In this document: piece by piece, positions 1-6,832 of the stretch
How positions within the stretch are numbered: position 1 is the stretch's first letter
Layout: each line of letters begins with the position of its first letter
Assembly (NCBI RefSeq): GCF_018638295.1
Contig: NZ_JABTTS010000003.1
Location: 378,569-442,568 of the forward strand
DNA: 64,000 bases
DNA from: Streptomyces sp. CHD11
GTDB taxonomy: Bacteria > Actinomycetota > Actinomycetes > Streptomycetales > Streptomycetaceae
Reading direction: 5' to 3'
Translations under genes and position numbers: made by a program
Notes under the pieces: generated by a model
Databases searched by the model: none
Seen by the model: only the letters and a program-made list of their open reading frames with translations
What the model was told of the DNA's origin: nothing

Positions 1-114
1 CAGGCCGCACTCCCGCGCGATCTCCCCCACCGGCCTCGGGCGTGCCAGCAGCAGGGCGACGATGGCCCGTCGACGGGGGTCGGCGAGGGCGGTCCACAGG
101 TCGGCGGCGGGCAT
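1..114 (-). CDS. ArsR-family transcriptional regulator (N-terminal part; runs off the window)
   Basis: Only the first 38 codons are present; the gene continues beyond the left edge. The translation begins MPAADLWTALADPRRRAIV and continues with LLLARPRPVGEIARECGL. The 'ALADPTRRAIL...L' opening followed by a helix-turn-helix is the hallmark of ArsR-type winged-helix repressors. Members bind as dimers to short palindromes in their own promoters and leave DNA on sensing a metal or other ligand. The ligand cannot be judged because the C-terminal part is absent. The start is set by the promoter: a -10 element lies only six bases upstream of the ATG, so the mRNA is probably leaderless. The family call is fairly safe; the subfamily is unknown. 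Confidence 0.75.
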   Translation of the reverse strand, partial: MPAADLWTALADPRRRAIVALLLARPRPVGEIARECGL

Positions 115-120
115 GTGACC

Positions 121-150
121 AATATGCCTCTGTGGTTATATTCCTGTCAA
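121..150 (-). promoter_or_regulatory. Promoter of the arsR-like gene, overlapping an AT-rich inverted repeat
   Basis: On the minus strand TTGACA (150-145) is followed after 18 bp by CATATT (126-121), close to consensus for the housekeeping sigma factor. The arms AATAT (121-125) and ATATT (138-142) form an inverted repeat inside the promoter, as expected for an autoregulatory ArsR operator. Only six bases separate the -10 box from the ATG at 114, which points to leaderless translation. The operator role is inference. Confidence 0.55.
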
Positions 151-232
151 GGAATACACGGCTCGTGGCGTGTCTTCGACGCACCGGGGGCGGCCCCCGT
201 TGACCCGCGCGATAAACGGGTACCCACGGGCC

Positions 233-1243
233 ATGCGGACCAGCGTGGTGGATGTGGGATCGAAGACCGTCAGACTCGTCGTGTCGGACACGGACGGCGG
301 TGCGCCGCTGCCGGTGCACACCTCCAAGTGGAGGCTGAGGCTGTCCGAGCAGGTCACGCCGGGCGGACCGGTGCCGGAGCAGGCCGTGCGGGACCTGGTG
401 GAGGCCGTGACCGAGGCGGACCGGACCGCCACGCGATGGGGTGCGTCGGGTCCGCTGGCGTTCGCGACGGCCGTGGTGCGCGGTGCTCCGAACCGGCTGG
501 AGGTGCTGCGGACGGTACGGAATCGGACGGGCGTCGAGCTGTGCACCCTGCCGGGCGAGGTCGAGGCGGAACTCACCTTCCTCGCGGCGCGGCGCTGGAT
601 GGGCTGGCGCTGCGGACCGCTGGCGATGCTGGACATCGGCGGAGGATCGCTGGAGGTCGCCTTCGGACGCGGCAGGCTGCCCGACTTCGCGGCCTCGCTG
701 CCGCTGGGCGCGGCCCGGCTGACCCATGAGCACTTCGAGGACGAGGACCCTCCCTCGCCGGAGCGGATACGGGCGCTGCGCCGACGGGTGCGCCATCAAC
801 TGCGTGATGTGGCGGCCCGGATCCGCTGGGAGGGGCCTCGCACGGCGGTCGCCACCTCCCGGACGTTCCAGCAGCTGGGGCGGCTGTGCGGGGCGGCGCC
901 CGGACGGCACGGGCCGTTCGTGGAGCGCCGGCTCACCAGCGCCGATCTGCGGGTGGCGGTCGACCGGCTGGCCGCCCTGCCCGCCGCGGAGCGTGCGCGG
1001 CTGCCCGGCATCTCGGCGCCGCGCTCCGTGCAGAGCCTGGCGGGCGCGGTCGTGGCGCACACGGCGATGAAGCTGACCGGGCTGCGGACGGTGACGATCT
1101 GCCCGTGGGCGCTGCGGGAGGGTGTGCTGCTGCGCCACATCGAGGACGGTCCGGCCTGGTGGGCGGAGATCACCCGCCTCAACGAGAAGGAGGCGGCCGG
1201 CCCGGAACCCGTACCGCTGCGCGTCGCCGCCGCGCGCCACTGA
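233..1243 (+). CDS. Ppx/GppA-family phosphatase (exopolyphosphatase-like)
   Basis: This cytoplasmic protein of 336 residues belongs to the sugar-kinase/actin-fold Ppx/GppA family, whose members hydrolyse inorganic polyphosphate or pppGpp. Phosphate-binding loop 1 is visible near residues 7-15 (DVGSKTVRL, usually DIGSNSVRL) and loop 2 near residue 133 (LDIGGGSLE). The length fits the short actinobacterial Ppx form without the HD-like C-terminal domain. An upstream in-frame GTG at 170 would add 21 residues without family resemblance, so ATG 233 is preferred. The neighbouring genes face it or point away, so it seems monocistronic. Which of the two substrates it uses cannot be told from sequence. 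Confidence 0.85.
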   Translation: MRTSVVDVGSKTVRLVVSDTDGGAPLPVHTSKWRLRLSEQVTPGGPVPEQAVRDLVEAVTEADRTATRWGASGPLAFATAVVRGAPNRLEVLRTVRNRTGVELCTLPGEVEAELTFLAARRWMGWRCGPLAMLDIGGGSLEVAFGRGRLPDFAASLPLGAARLTHEHFEDEDPPSPERIRALRRRVRHQLRDVAARIRWEGPRTAVATSRTFQQLGRLCGAAPGRHGPFVERRLTSADLRVAVDRLAALPAAERARLPGISAPRSVQSLAGAVVAHTAMKLTGLRTVTICPWALREGVLLRHIEDGPAWWAEITRLNEKEAAGPEPVPLRVAAARH

Positions 1244-1331
1244 AGCGGTTTCGGGCCACTGGTCGAGCGGGCCGAGGCGGCGAGCCGGCCGCACTCCGGC
1301 AGGGCTGGACGGGGCGCGGCCGGCCGGCCCG

Positions 1332-1940
1332 CTACCGCGGGGGCGGGCCGAGGGGGTGGGACTCCAGGGCGCGGGCCACGCCCAGCAGGTTGGCCGCCAT
1401 GGCGCGGCCGGTCTTGCGGGACCAGTCGTGGCCGCTGCCGCCCTCGAGGAAGCTCGGTCCGGGACCGGGGCCCTGGTTCCAGTAGGTCCAGGCCTGGCCC
1501 GGGATGGTGTAGCCGATGTCCTGCAGAGCGCCGGTGATCTCGCTGATGACGTGGTGGGCGCCGTCCTCGTTGCCGGTGACGACCACGCCGGCGACCCGGT
1601 TGTAGGCGACCGGGCGGCCGTCGTCGTCGGTTTCGGCCATCATCCCGTCCATGCGTTCCAGGACGCGTTTGCTGACCGACGACGGTTGGCCGAGCCAGGT
1701 CGGGGTGGCGATGACCAGGATCTGCGAGGCGAGGAGTTCCTCGTGCACGGCCGGCCAGTCGTCACCCTCGTGCACGGCCTCGCTGACCACGCCCGGGGCG
1801 ATGTCCAGGTCCACCGCGCGGACGACGTCGACCGCCACGCCCTCCGTCTCCAGCTGTTCGGTGACGGTCCGCAGCAGCGCCTCCGTGTTGGACGTCTCCG
1901 GTGACTTCTTGAGGGTGCAGTTGATCATGAGTGCCTTCAT
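1332..1940 (-). CDS. Flavodoxin-like NAD(P)H-dependent FMN reductase
   Basis: The 202-residue product has the flavodoxin fold. The N-terminal strand and phosphate loop are MKALMINCTLKKSPETSNTE, where the serine/threonine-rich loop would bind the FMN phosphate. A later loop, ATPTWLGQPSS, fits the flavin-contacting region of the WrbA/NADPH-dependent FMN reductase group. Such enzymes pass electrons from NAD(P)H to FMN, quinones or other acceptors. The longer frame upstream of 1940 is unlike the family, so ATG 1940 was chosen. It is divergent from the haem-oxygenase-like gene at 2020, with 79 bp between the two starts, so the two may share regulation. The physiological acceptor is unknown. Confidence 0.8.
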   Translation of the reverse strand: MKALMINCTLKKSPETSNTEALLRTVTEQLETEGVAVDVVRAVDLDIAPGVVSEAVHEGDDWPAVHEELLASQILVIATPTWLGQPSSVSKRVLERMDGMMAETDDDGRPVAYNRVAGVVVTGNEDGAHHVISEITGALQDIGYTIPGQAWTYWNQGPGPGPSFLEGGSGHDWSRKTGRAMAANLLGVARALESHPLGPPPR

Positions 1941-2019
1941 GCGGCATGAGGTACCCCGCCGGCCGCCCTCTGCCACACCGGCAGGGGTTTCCGTGCGCCG
2001 TCCGGGTACCCGGGGCCTC

Positions 2020-3033
2020 ATGGAACACCCTCAGGACGAACCCCGGCTGCCCGCACCACGCGGCGCCGTGAGCCGCGCCGTACAGGACCGTCTGCGCGGC
2101 ACCGGCCCGCTGCCCTGCGACGAGGACGTCGCGGCGGCCCCCGTGTACGGAGACGATCTCCAGCTCGCCCTGTACCTCTGCTACGAGCTGCACTACCGCG
2201 GCTTCGCGGACGTGGACCCGGACCTCGAATGGGACCCCGGGCTGCTGCGCACCCGCGCCGCCCTGGAGCGGCGCTTCCTCGCCGCTCTCCGCGCGGACGC
2301 ACGGCGGCACGACACCGTCGAGGACGCCCTCGCCGGGATCCTGGTGGAACCCGTGGACGGCACGGGTGTCAGTCATTTCCTGCGCGACAAGGGCGAGCTG
2401 TGGCAGCTGCGCGAGTACGCCGCCCTGCGGTCGCTGTACCACCTCAAGGAGGCCGACCCGCACGCCTGGGTGCTGCCCCGGCTGCGGGGCCGGGCCAAGG
2501 CGGCGATGGCGGCCGTGGAGTTCGACGAGTACGGCGGCGGCCGGGCCGACCGGGTGCACGCCCGCCTCTTCGCCGACCTGATGGACGATCTGGGCCTGGA
2601 CACGACGTACGGTGCCTATCTGGACGCGGCTCCCGCCGAGCTCCTCGTGACGGTGAACCTGATGTCGCTCTTCGGCCTGCACCGCTCCCTCAGGGGCGCT
2701 CTGGTGGGGCACTTCGCCACGGTCGAGATCACCTCATCGCCCGGTTCCCGGCGGCTCGCGGAGGCGATGCGGCGGACGGGCGCGGGGCCCGCCGCCGAGC
2801 ACTTCTACGACGAACACGTGGAGGCGGACGCGGTACACGAACAGGTGGTGCGCCATGACGTCATCGGCGGTCTGCTGGAGGACGAGCCGCATCTCGCCGC
2901 GGACATCGCCTTCGGTGTGGACGCCACGGTGTTCACCGAGGACCTGCTCGGCGACCGGCTGCTCGCCGGCTGGCGGGCGGGCGAGTCGTGCCTGCGTACT
3001 CCCCTGCCACAGGAAGTCCCCCATACCTCCTGA
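2020..3033 (+). CDS. Iron-containing redox enzyme family protein (haem-oxygenase-like fold)
   Basis: The 337-residue product resembles the 'iron-containing redox enzyme' family, which shares the haem-oxygenase-like helical fold and in characterised relatives houses a diiron site. Candidate metal ligands are visible in EFDEYGGG (about residues 167-174) and DEHVEADAVHE (about 264-274), spaced as in that superfamily. The substrate is unknown; relatives oxidise amines, fatty acids or amino acids. ATG 2020 is used because upstream in-frame codons overlap the divergent reductase. The gene is 22 bp from the methyltransferase at 3056, which itself overlaps the CDGSH gene, so the three probably form one transcript. 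The iron enzyme, methyltransferase and Fe-S protein together suggest a small modification or electron-transfer unit. Confidence 0.8.
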   Translation: MEHPQDEPRLPAPRGAVSRAVQDRLRGTGPLPCDEDVAAAPVYGDDLQLALYLCYELHYRGFADVDPDLEWDPGLLRTRAALERRFLAALRADARRHDTVEDALAGILVEPVDGTGVSHFLRDKGELWQLREYAALRSLYHLKEADPHAWVLPRLRGRAKAAMAAVEFDEYGGGRADRVHARLFADLMDDLGLDTTYGAYLDAAPAELLVTVNLMSLFGLHRSLRGALVGHFATVEITSSPGSRRLAEAMRRTGAGPAAEHFYDEHVEADAVHEQVVRHDVIGGLLEDEPHLAADIAFGVDATVFTEDLLGDRLLAGWRAGESCLRTPLPQEVPHTS

Positions 3034-3055
3034 GCACGGGGGTACTCGGCCGTCT

Positions 3056-3709
3056 GTGAAATCACTCGTACCCCCGGGCGTGTACGCCCCTCAGGAGGAC
3101 ACCGAACTGCTGGCCGGCGCCCTGGTCGAGGAGCCCGTCCAGCCAGGTGCCGACGTTCTCGACGTGGGAACCGGGTCCGGCGCGCTGGCGGTCGCCGCCG
3201 CGCGGCGCGGCACCCGGGTGACCGCGGTCGACGTGTCGTGGCGGGCTCTGTGCGCCACGCGGCTGAACGCCCTTCGCGCGGGCGTGCCCGTCCGGATCCG
3301 GCACGGGAACCTGTTCACTCCGGTGCGGGGACGGTCGTTCGACCTGATCCTCGCCAATCCCCCCTACGTCCCTGCACCCGGCGGCCGGGGCCTGCCGCGC
3401 GGGGCGGCCCGGGCCTGGGACGCGGGCGCCGACGGGCGGCTCGTCCTGGACCGGATCTGCCGGGAGGTTCCGGAGCTGCTGCGGCCCGGTGGTGTGCTGC
3501 TGCTGGTGCAGTCGGCGCTCAGCGGCCCCGAGCTGACCCTCGGCCTGCTGCGGGCGTCCGGGCTGAAGGCCGCGGTGACCCGGCGCCGGCGCATCGCCTT
3601 CGGTCCGGTGCTGCGGGACCGGGAACACTGGCTGCGGGAGCGCGGGCTGCTGCCTCCCACGGAGAACGAGGAAGAGCTGGTGGTGGTCCGTGCCGAACTC
3701 CCCGTCTGA
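3056..3709 (+). CDS. HemK/PrmC-like class I SAM-dependent methyltransferase
   Basis: The 217-residue product has the class I methyltransferase order. Motif I for SAM binding is DVGTGSGALAVAAA (about residues 38-51), followed by an acidic residue in TAVDVS. The NPPY motif (N101-Y104) marks enzymes methylating the amide or amino nitrogen of Gln, Asn or adenine. The length is below that of PrmC (about 280) because the N-terminal helical substrate-recruiting domain is missing, so it is unlikely to be the release-factor methylase. GTG 3056 is preferred: the upstream frame overlaps the previous gene with unrelated sequence. Its last 20 bases overlap the CDGSH gene. The target is not known; a product of the neighbouring genes is an attractive guess. 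Confidence 0.85.
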   Translation: MKSLVPPGVYAPQEDTELLAGALVEEPVQPGADVLDVGTGSGALAVAAARRGTRVTAVDVSWRALCATRLNALRAGVPVRIRHGNLFTPVRGRSFDLILANPPYVPAPGGRGLPRGAARAWDAGADGRLVLDRICREVPELLRPGGVLLLVQSALSGPELTLGLLRASGLKAAVTRRRRIAFGPVLRDREHWLRERGLLPPTENEEELVVVRAELPV

Positions 3710-3887
3710 CACCCCCCGGCGCGTCACCGTGCGGCGCAAGGGGCCGCTGCTGCTGGAGGGTCCGGTGGAGGTGGAGCTGGAGGACGGCACGGTCGTGTCC
3801 TCCGACCGCTTCCTGGTGGCCCTGTGCACCTGTCGCCGCAGCCGCCGCTACCCCTGGTGCGACACCAGCCACCGCGACAGGGCCTGA
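3690..3887 (+). CDS. CDGSH-type iron-sulfur protein
   Basis: This is a 65-residue protein with one CDGSH domain. The 2Fe-2S ligands C46, C48, C57 and H61 lie in CTCRRSRRYPWCDTSH and have the same spacing as mitoNEET's three cysteines and one histidine. The usual CDGS is CDTS here. The family binds a labile 2Fe-2S cluster and acts in electron or cluster transfer. Translation starts at a GTG inside the last codons of the methyltransferase (20-bp overlap), so the genes are translationally coupled. No membrane segment is seen, so it should be soluble. Confidence 0.85.
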   Translation: MPNSPSDTPRRVTVRRKGPLLLEGPVEVELEDGTVVSSDRFLVALCTCRRSRRYPWCDTSHRDRA

Positions 3888-4042
3888 GCCTCTCGCCGGC
3901 CCCGCACAGCCCGGAGGCCGGCGGGCGGCCCCACTCCGCCCGTCGGCCTCCTTGCGCGAGATCGCACGTTCCGCGTGGGGGCTCGCACTCTCCCCAGATC
4001 TGCGGGCCGCCGCGCGGTCACGGGAACCGTGCGATCCCGGTC

Positions 4043-4477
4043 TCAGAACGCGAAGACGCTCGAACCGTGAGCACTCATCACGCACGCGTTGGAGAAGACC
4101 CGCTCGTAGGAGACGCGCTGTCCCTGCCAGACGCCGTCGACCGTGACGAGCACGGGGTCGTACTGCTTGGTGCAGAAGACGCCTTCCCTCATCGTCAGCG
4201 CGTCGAGGTCGCCCTGGACGCCGTTCAGGTCCGCGCAGGCGGAGGCGGCTGCCGGGTGGCTGCCCGAGGGTCCGGGGGCGCAGGTCAGCGTGACCGCGCG
4301 TTCCGGCGTGACGGTCGCCGTGCTGTCGCCGTGGCCCACGGTGAGGACCAGGGCCGAGGGGGCGTAGAGCGCGGACGGGGCGTCTCCGGGAGCTGCCAGC
4401 GCGGCCCCTGCAAGGGGTGCGCAGACGGCTGCGGCCGTGAGGCCGATGACGGTGGCCCAGCGCGCGGTGTTCCGCAT
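4043..4477 (-). CDS. SSI-type secreted protease inhibitor (subtilisin-inhibitor-like)
   Basis: The precursor is 144 residues, the standard length for Streptomyces subtilisin inhibitors. It opens with a Sec signal peptide (MRNTARW, a hydrophobic stretch, then [10 protein letters not shown] with a likely cut after ALA). The mature part holds four cysteines, the [10 protein letters not shown] region and the reactive-site loop CTKQYDPV, followed by the family signature VTVDGVWQG. By alignment with the SSI loop CPMVYDPV, the P1 residue is lysine and P1' glutamine, which predicts strong inhibition of trypsin-like proteases. ATG 4477 is chosen because GGAAGG lies nine bases upstream; an ATG at 4486 would abut that SD. 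The protein is secreted as a dimer in the family. Confidence 0.92.
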   Translation of the reverse strand: MRNTARWATVIGLTAAAVCAPLAGAALAAPGDAPSALYAPSALVLTVGHGDSTATVTPERAVTLTCAPGPSGSHPAAASACADLNGVQGDLDALTMREGVFCTKQYDPVLVTVDGVWQGQRVSYERVFSNACVMSAHGSSVFAF

Positions 4478-4839
4478 TGTGTGCATCCTTCCGCTTCGTT
4501 TCGTCGGGTCGCCGGCCCTGCTCGGTAGTGCCTGACCGACGTGCCGGAGTCTGCCGAGTCCGCGACGGAAACTCACATCGAGTGTGCAGATTCGGGTAAC
4601 ATTGCGTGTTGAAACAGTGGCGTGAAGTGACAGCATGCGAGCACCTCGACCCGCCAACCGGGCGGCCGTCGCAGGTGCGAAGTGGACAGTTGGCCGAATA
4701 ACCGCCGCTCGTTAATAGGCCTGAATCATTCCGGTTCAGCTGCCCGCAGACCGTTCCCCGGCCCTCGTGCTCATGAGATTCGCGCGTCATGGTCATCACG
4801 TGATGACGAACGAGGAGCGGGATCAACTGCGGGGCTGAC

Positions 4840-5352
4840 TTCGCGGGCCGGCTCCCCGACGACCTCTTCGGGGAACTGGCCCAACGCACGCCCGACCGCG
4901 GGGAGACCACCGTGATCGGCCGCGTCTCCGCCCTCCGGACGGCCGGGGAGGACTCGCCGGACGGCCGGGAGACGGCGGCCGAGGGCAGCGTCCAGGAGTT
5001 CCGGGAGCGCACCCGGGAGGACCGGATGGCGGTGGCCCGGGACGCCGGGCGCAGCTTCGGACCGGAGTCTCTCCCGGGGCGTGGAGTGCGACGGCCACCG
5101 CGCCCTGTCCGCCCATGCCGCCGCCCCGGTCGTGATCCGGCTGCGCCGGCCGGAGCGCCAGGTCCTGGACACGCTCGTCGCGGGCGGGGTGGCCCGCAGC
5201 CGCGGGAACACGCCGGCCCGGTGCGTACGTGGGGCGGCGCAGCGACACATGGCTCACCGGACTGCGGGAGTCGCCGGAGCGTGTCCGGCGGGTACGAACC
5301 GGGGCCGGACGCCGCGTCCGGTGAGAGCGAGTCCGGCGGGGACGGCGGCTGA
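4840..5352 (+). pseudogene. Decayed hypothetical gene with several frameshifts
   Basis: Protein-like sequence can be followed here only by changing frame. One frame reads LPDDLFGELAQRTPDRGE and runs on as an acidic helical stretch to about 5075. A second frame (about 5080-5225) reads VVIRLRRPERQVLDTLVAGG. A third (about 5225-5310) reads YVGRRSDTWLTGLRE. The order resembles small Streptomyces proteins with a ribbon-helix-helix-like N-terminus and a 'VRLVG..TDTWL' tail, recalled from general knowledge and not checked. No start codon precedes the first block; the ATG at 4803 meets a stop after 11 codons. The rest of the 4478-5516 interval holds promoters and no other gene that I can see. Confidence 0.5.
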
Positions 5353-5460
5353 ACGGCCCTGCCGGCGCCGCCCGGCCCCGCCGCGGGAGCCGGACCACCC
5401 CCGCCCGCCGGGCGGCCGACGGCCGCCGAACCGTCGTCCCGCACGCTGGACGCGCCCCGC

Positions 5461-5478
5461 GCATACCGGCCAGTATGC
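5461..5478. promoter_or_regulatory. 18-bp inverted repeat, operator-like
   Basis: GCATAC (5461-5466) and GTATGC (5473-5478) are perfect inverted arms around CGGCCA. The site lies 38 bp upstream of the lactate monooxygenase ATG, a typical position for a TetR- or GntR-type operator. The regulator is unknown and no regulator gene is adjacent. Confidence 0.45.
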
Positions 5479-5516
5479 GTCGGGACGGCACGGCTCGAGG
5501 AGACAGGGCGGGACGG

Positions 5517-6686
5517 ATGACGAAGCACTGGGGCGATTTCCAGTACGAGATCTACCTGAACGGGATGACGGGCGCCGTGCCCCGGCTGCCGACCGATCTG
5601 ACCCGGCTGGAGGAGCTGACCGAGCAGCGGCTCGGCCCGGGTCCGGTCGGGTACGTCGCCGGGAGCGCGGGGGACGGCGGCACCGCCCGCGCCAACCGGG
5701 CGGCGCTGGAGCGCCACCGGATCGTGCCGCGCATGCTGCGGGACGTGCACGAGCGTGATCTGTCGGTGGAGGTGCTGGGGCGCGCGCTGCCGGCGCCGCT
5801 GGCGCTGGCGCCGGTCGGGGTGCTGTCGATCATGCATCCGGACGCGGAATCGGGTGCCGCCCGGGCCGCCGCCGCGCAGGGTGTGCCGTTCGTTCTGTCC
5901 TCCGCGTCCAGCACCCCGATGGAGGACGTCGCGGAGGCGATGGGCGAGGCGGAGCGCTGGTTCCAGCTGTACTGGCCGAAGGACGTGGAGGTGGCCCGCA
6001 GCTTCCTGAACCGGGCGAAGGCCGCCGGGTTCTCCGCGCTCGTCGTCACCCTGGACACTCCTCTGCTGTCCTGGCGTCCGCGCGATCTGGACCAGGCGTA
6101 TCTGCCGTTCCTGCGCGGGGTGGGCACAGCCAACTACTTCTCGGACCCGGCGTTCCGGGCGGGGCTGGCCAAGCCGGTGCACGAGGACCCCGACGCGGCG
6201 GTGATGCACTTCGTGGGCATGTTCGCCGATCCTGCCAAGACCTGGCCGGACCTGGCATTCCTGCGGGAGAACTGGGACGGCCCGATCGTCCTCAAGGGGG
6301 TGCTCCACCCCGACGACGCCCGGCTCGCGGCCGATGCCGGAATGGACGGTGTGGTGGTGTCCAACCACGGCGGCCGTCAGGTGGCCGGAGCGATCGGGGC
6401 GGCGGAGGCGCTGCCCCGGGTGGCGGCAGCCGTCGGCGACCGGCTCAGCGTGCTGTTCGACAGCGGGGTCCGCACCGGCGACGACGTCTTCAAGGCGCTC
6501 GCCCTCGGTGCGCGGGCGGTGCTGGTGGGACGCCCCTACGTCTACGGACTCGGCCTCGACGGGCAGGCCGGCGTGGAGCACGTCATCCGCTGTCTGCTCG
6601 CCGAACTGGACCTCACCCTCGCTCTCTCGGGTCACGCCACGCCGTCCACGGTCGGCCCCGACGCCCTCTGGGACCCCACCGCCTGA
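5517..6686 (+). CDS. FMN-dependent alpha-hydroxy-acid oxidising enzyme, lactate 2-monooxygenase-like
   Basis: The 389-residue protein has the TIM-barrel alpha-hydroxy-acid oxidase fold. The active-site motif SNHGGRQV (about residues 281-288) carries the catalytic histidine and substrate-binding arginine. The segment TLDTPLLSWRPRDLD followed by PFLRG and ANYFSDPAF is typical of lactate 2-monooxygenases, which turn L-lactate plus O2 into acetate, CO2 and water; plain lactate oxidases lack this insertion. Substrate choice is inferred. ATG 5517 follows a GAGGAGA element about 15 bases upstream. The gene is alone and is followed by a hairpin before a convergent gene. It is distinct from the LutABC lactate route near 51-54 kb. 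Confidence 0.82.
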   Translation: MTKHWGDFQYEIYLNGMTGAVPRLPTDLTRLEELTEQRLGPGPVGYVAGSAGDGGTARANRAALERHRIVPRMLRDVHERDLSVEVLGRALPAPLALAPVGVLSIMHPDAESGAARAAAAQGVPFVLSSASSTPMEDVAEAMGEAERWFQLYWPKDVEVARSFLNRAKAAGFSALVVTLDTPLLSWRPRDLDQAYLPFLRGVGTANYFSDPAFRAGLAKPVHEDPDAAVMHFVGMFADPAKTWPDLAFLRENWDGPIVLKGVLHPDDARLAADAGMDGVVVSNHGGRQVAGAIGAAEALPRVAAAVGDRLSVLFDSGVRTGDDVFKALALGARAVLVGRPYVYGLGLDGQAGVEHVIRCLLAELDLTLALSGHATPSTVGPDALWDPTA

Positions 6687-6729
6687 CCCGGCGGCTCACC
6701 CGTACAACCGTTCCCTCACCCTGCCCTTG

Positions 6730-6750
6730 CCCTCGCGAAGACGGCGAGGG
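6730..6750. terminator. Hairpin between convergent genes
   Basis: CCCTCGC (6730-6736) pairs perfectly with GCGAGGG (6744-6750) around a 7-nt loop. It sits between the stop codons of two convergent genes, so a bidirectional terminator role is likely, without a strong T-run. Confidence 0.5.
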
Positions 6751-6832
6751 GACGGCCGGGGCCGCGGCGCTCACCGGGCGTACGGCCGGGCGGTGCCCCC
6801 GCGCAGAGGGCACCGTCCCTGCCGCGGGGATG

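Noticed and set aside
1332..1360. GC-rich inverted sequence near the end of the flavodoxin gene as a terminator
   Set aside because: Repeats of CCGGCC can pair in several ways but no single stable stem with a clear loop stood out.
2855..3055. An upstream extension of the methyltransferase reading frame
   Set aside because: It overlaps the 3' half of the iron-enzyme gene and has no resemblance to methyltransferases; GTG 3056 gives the family N-terminus.
3519..6635. A leftward open frame of over 1000 codons spanning the SSI, decayed-gene and lactate-monooxygenase regions
   Set aside because: It is a GC-rich shadow frame: composition is His/Gln/Arg-rich with no domain, and it lies antisense to clear genes with known motifs.
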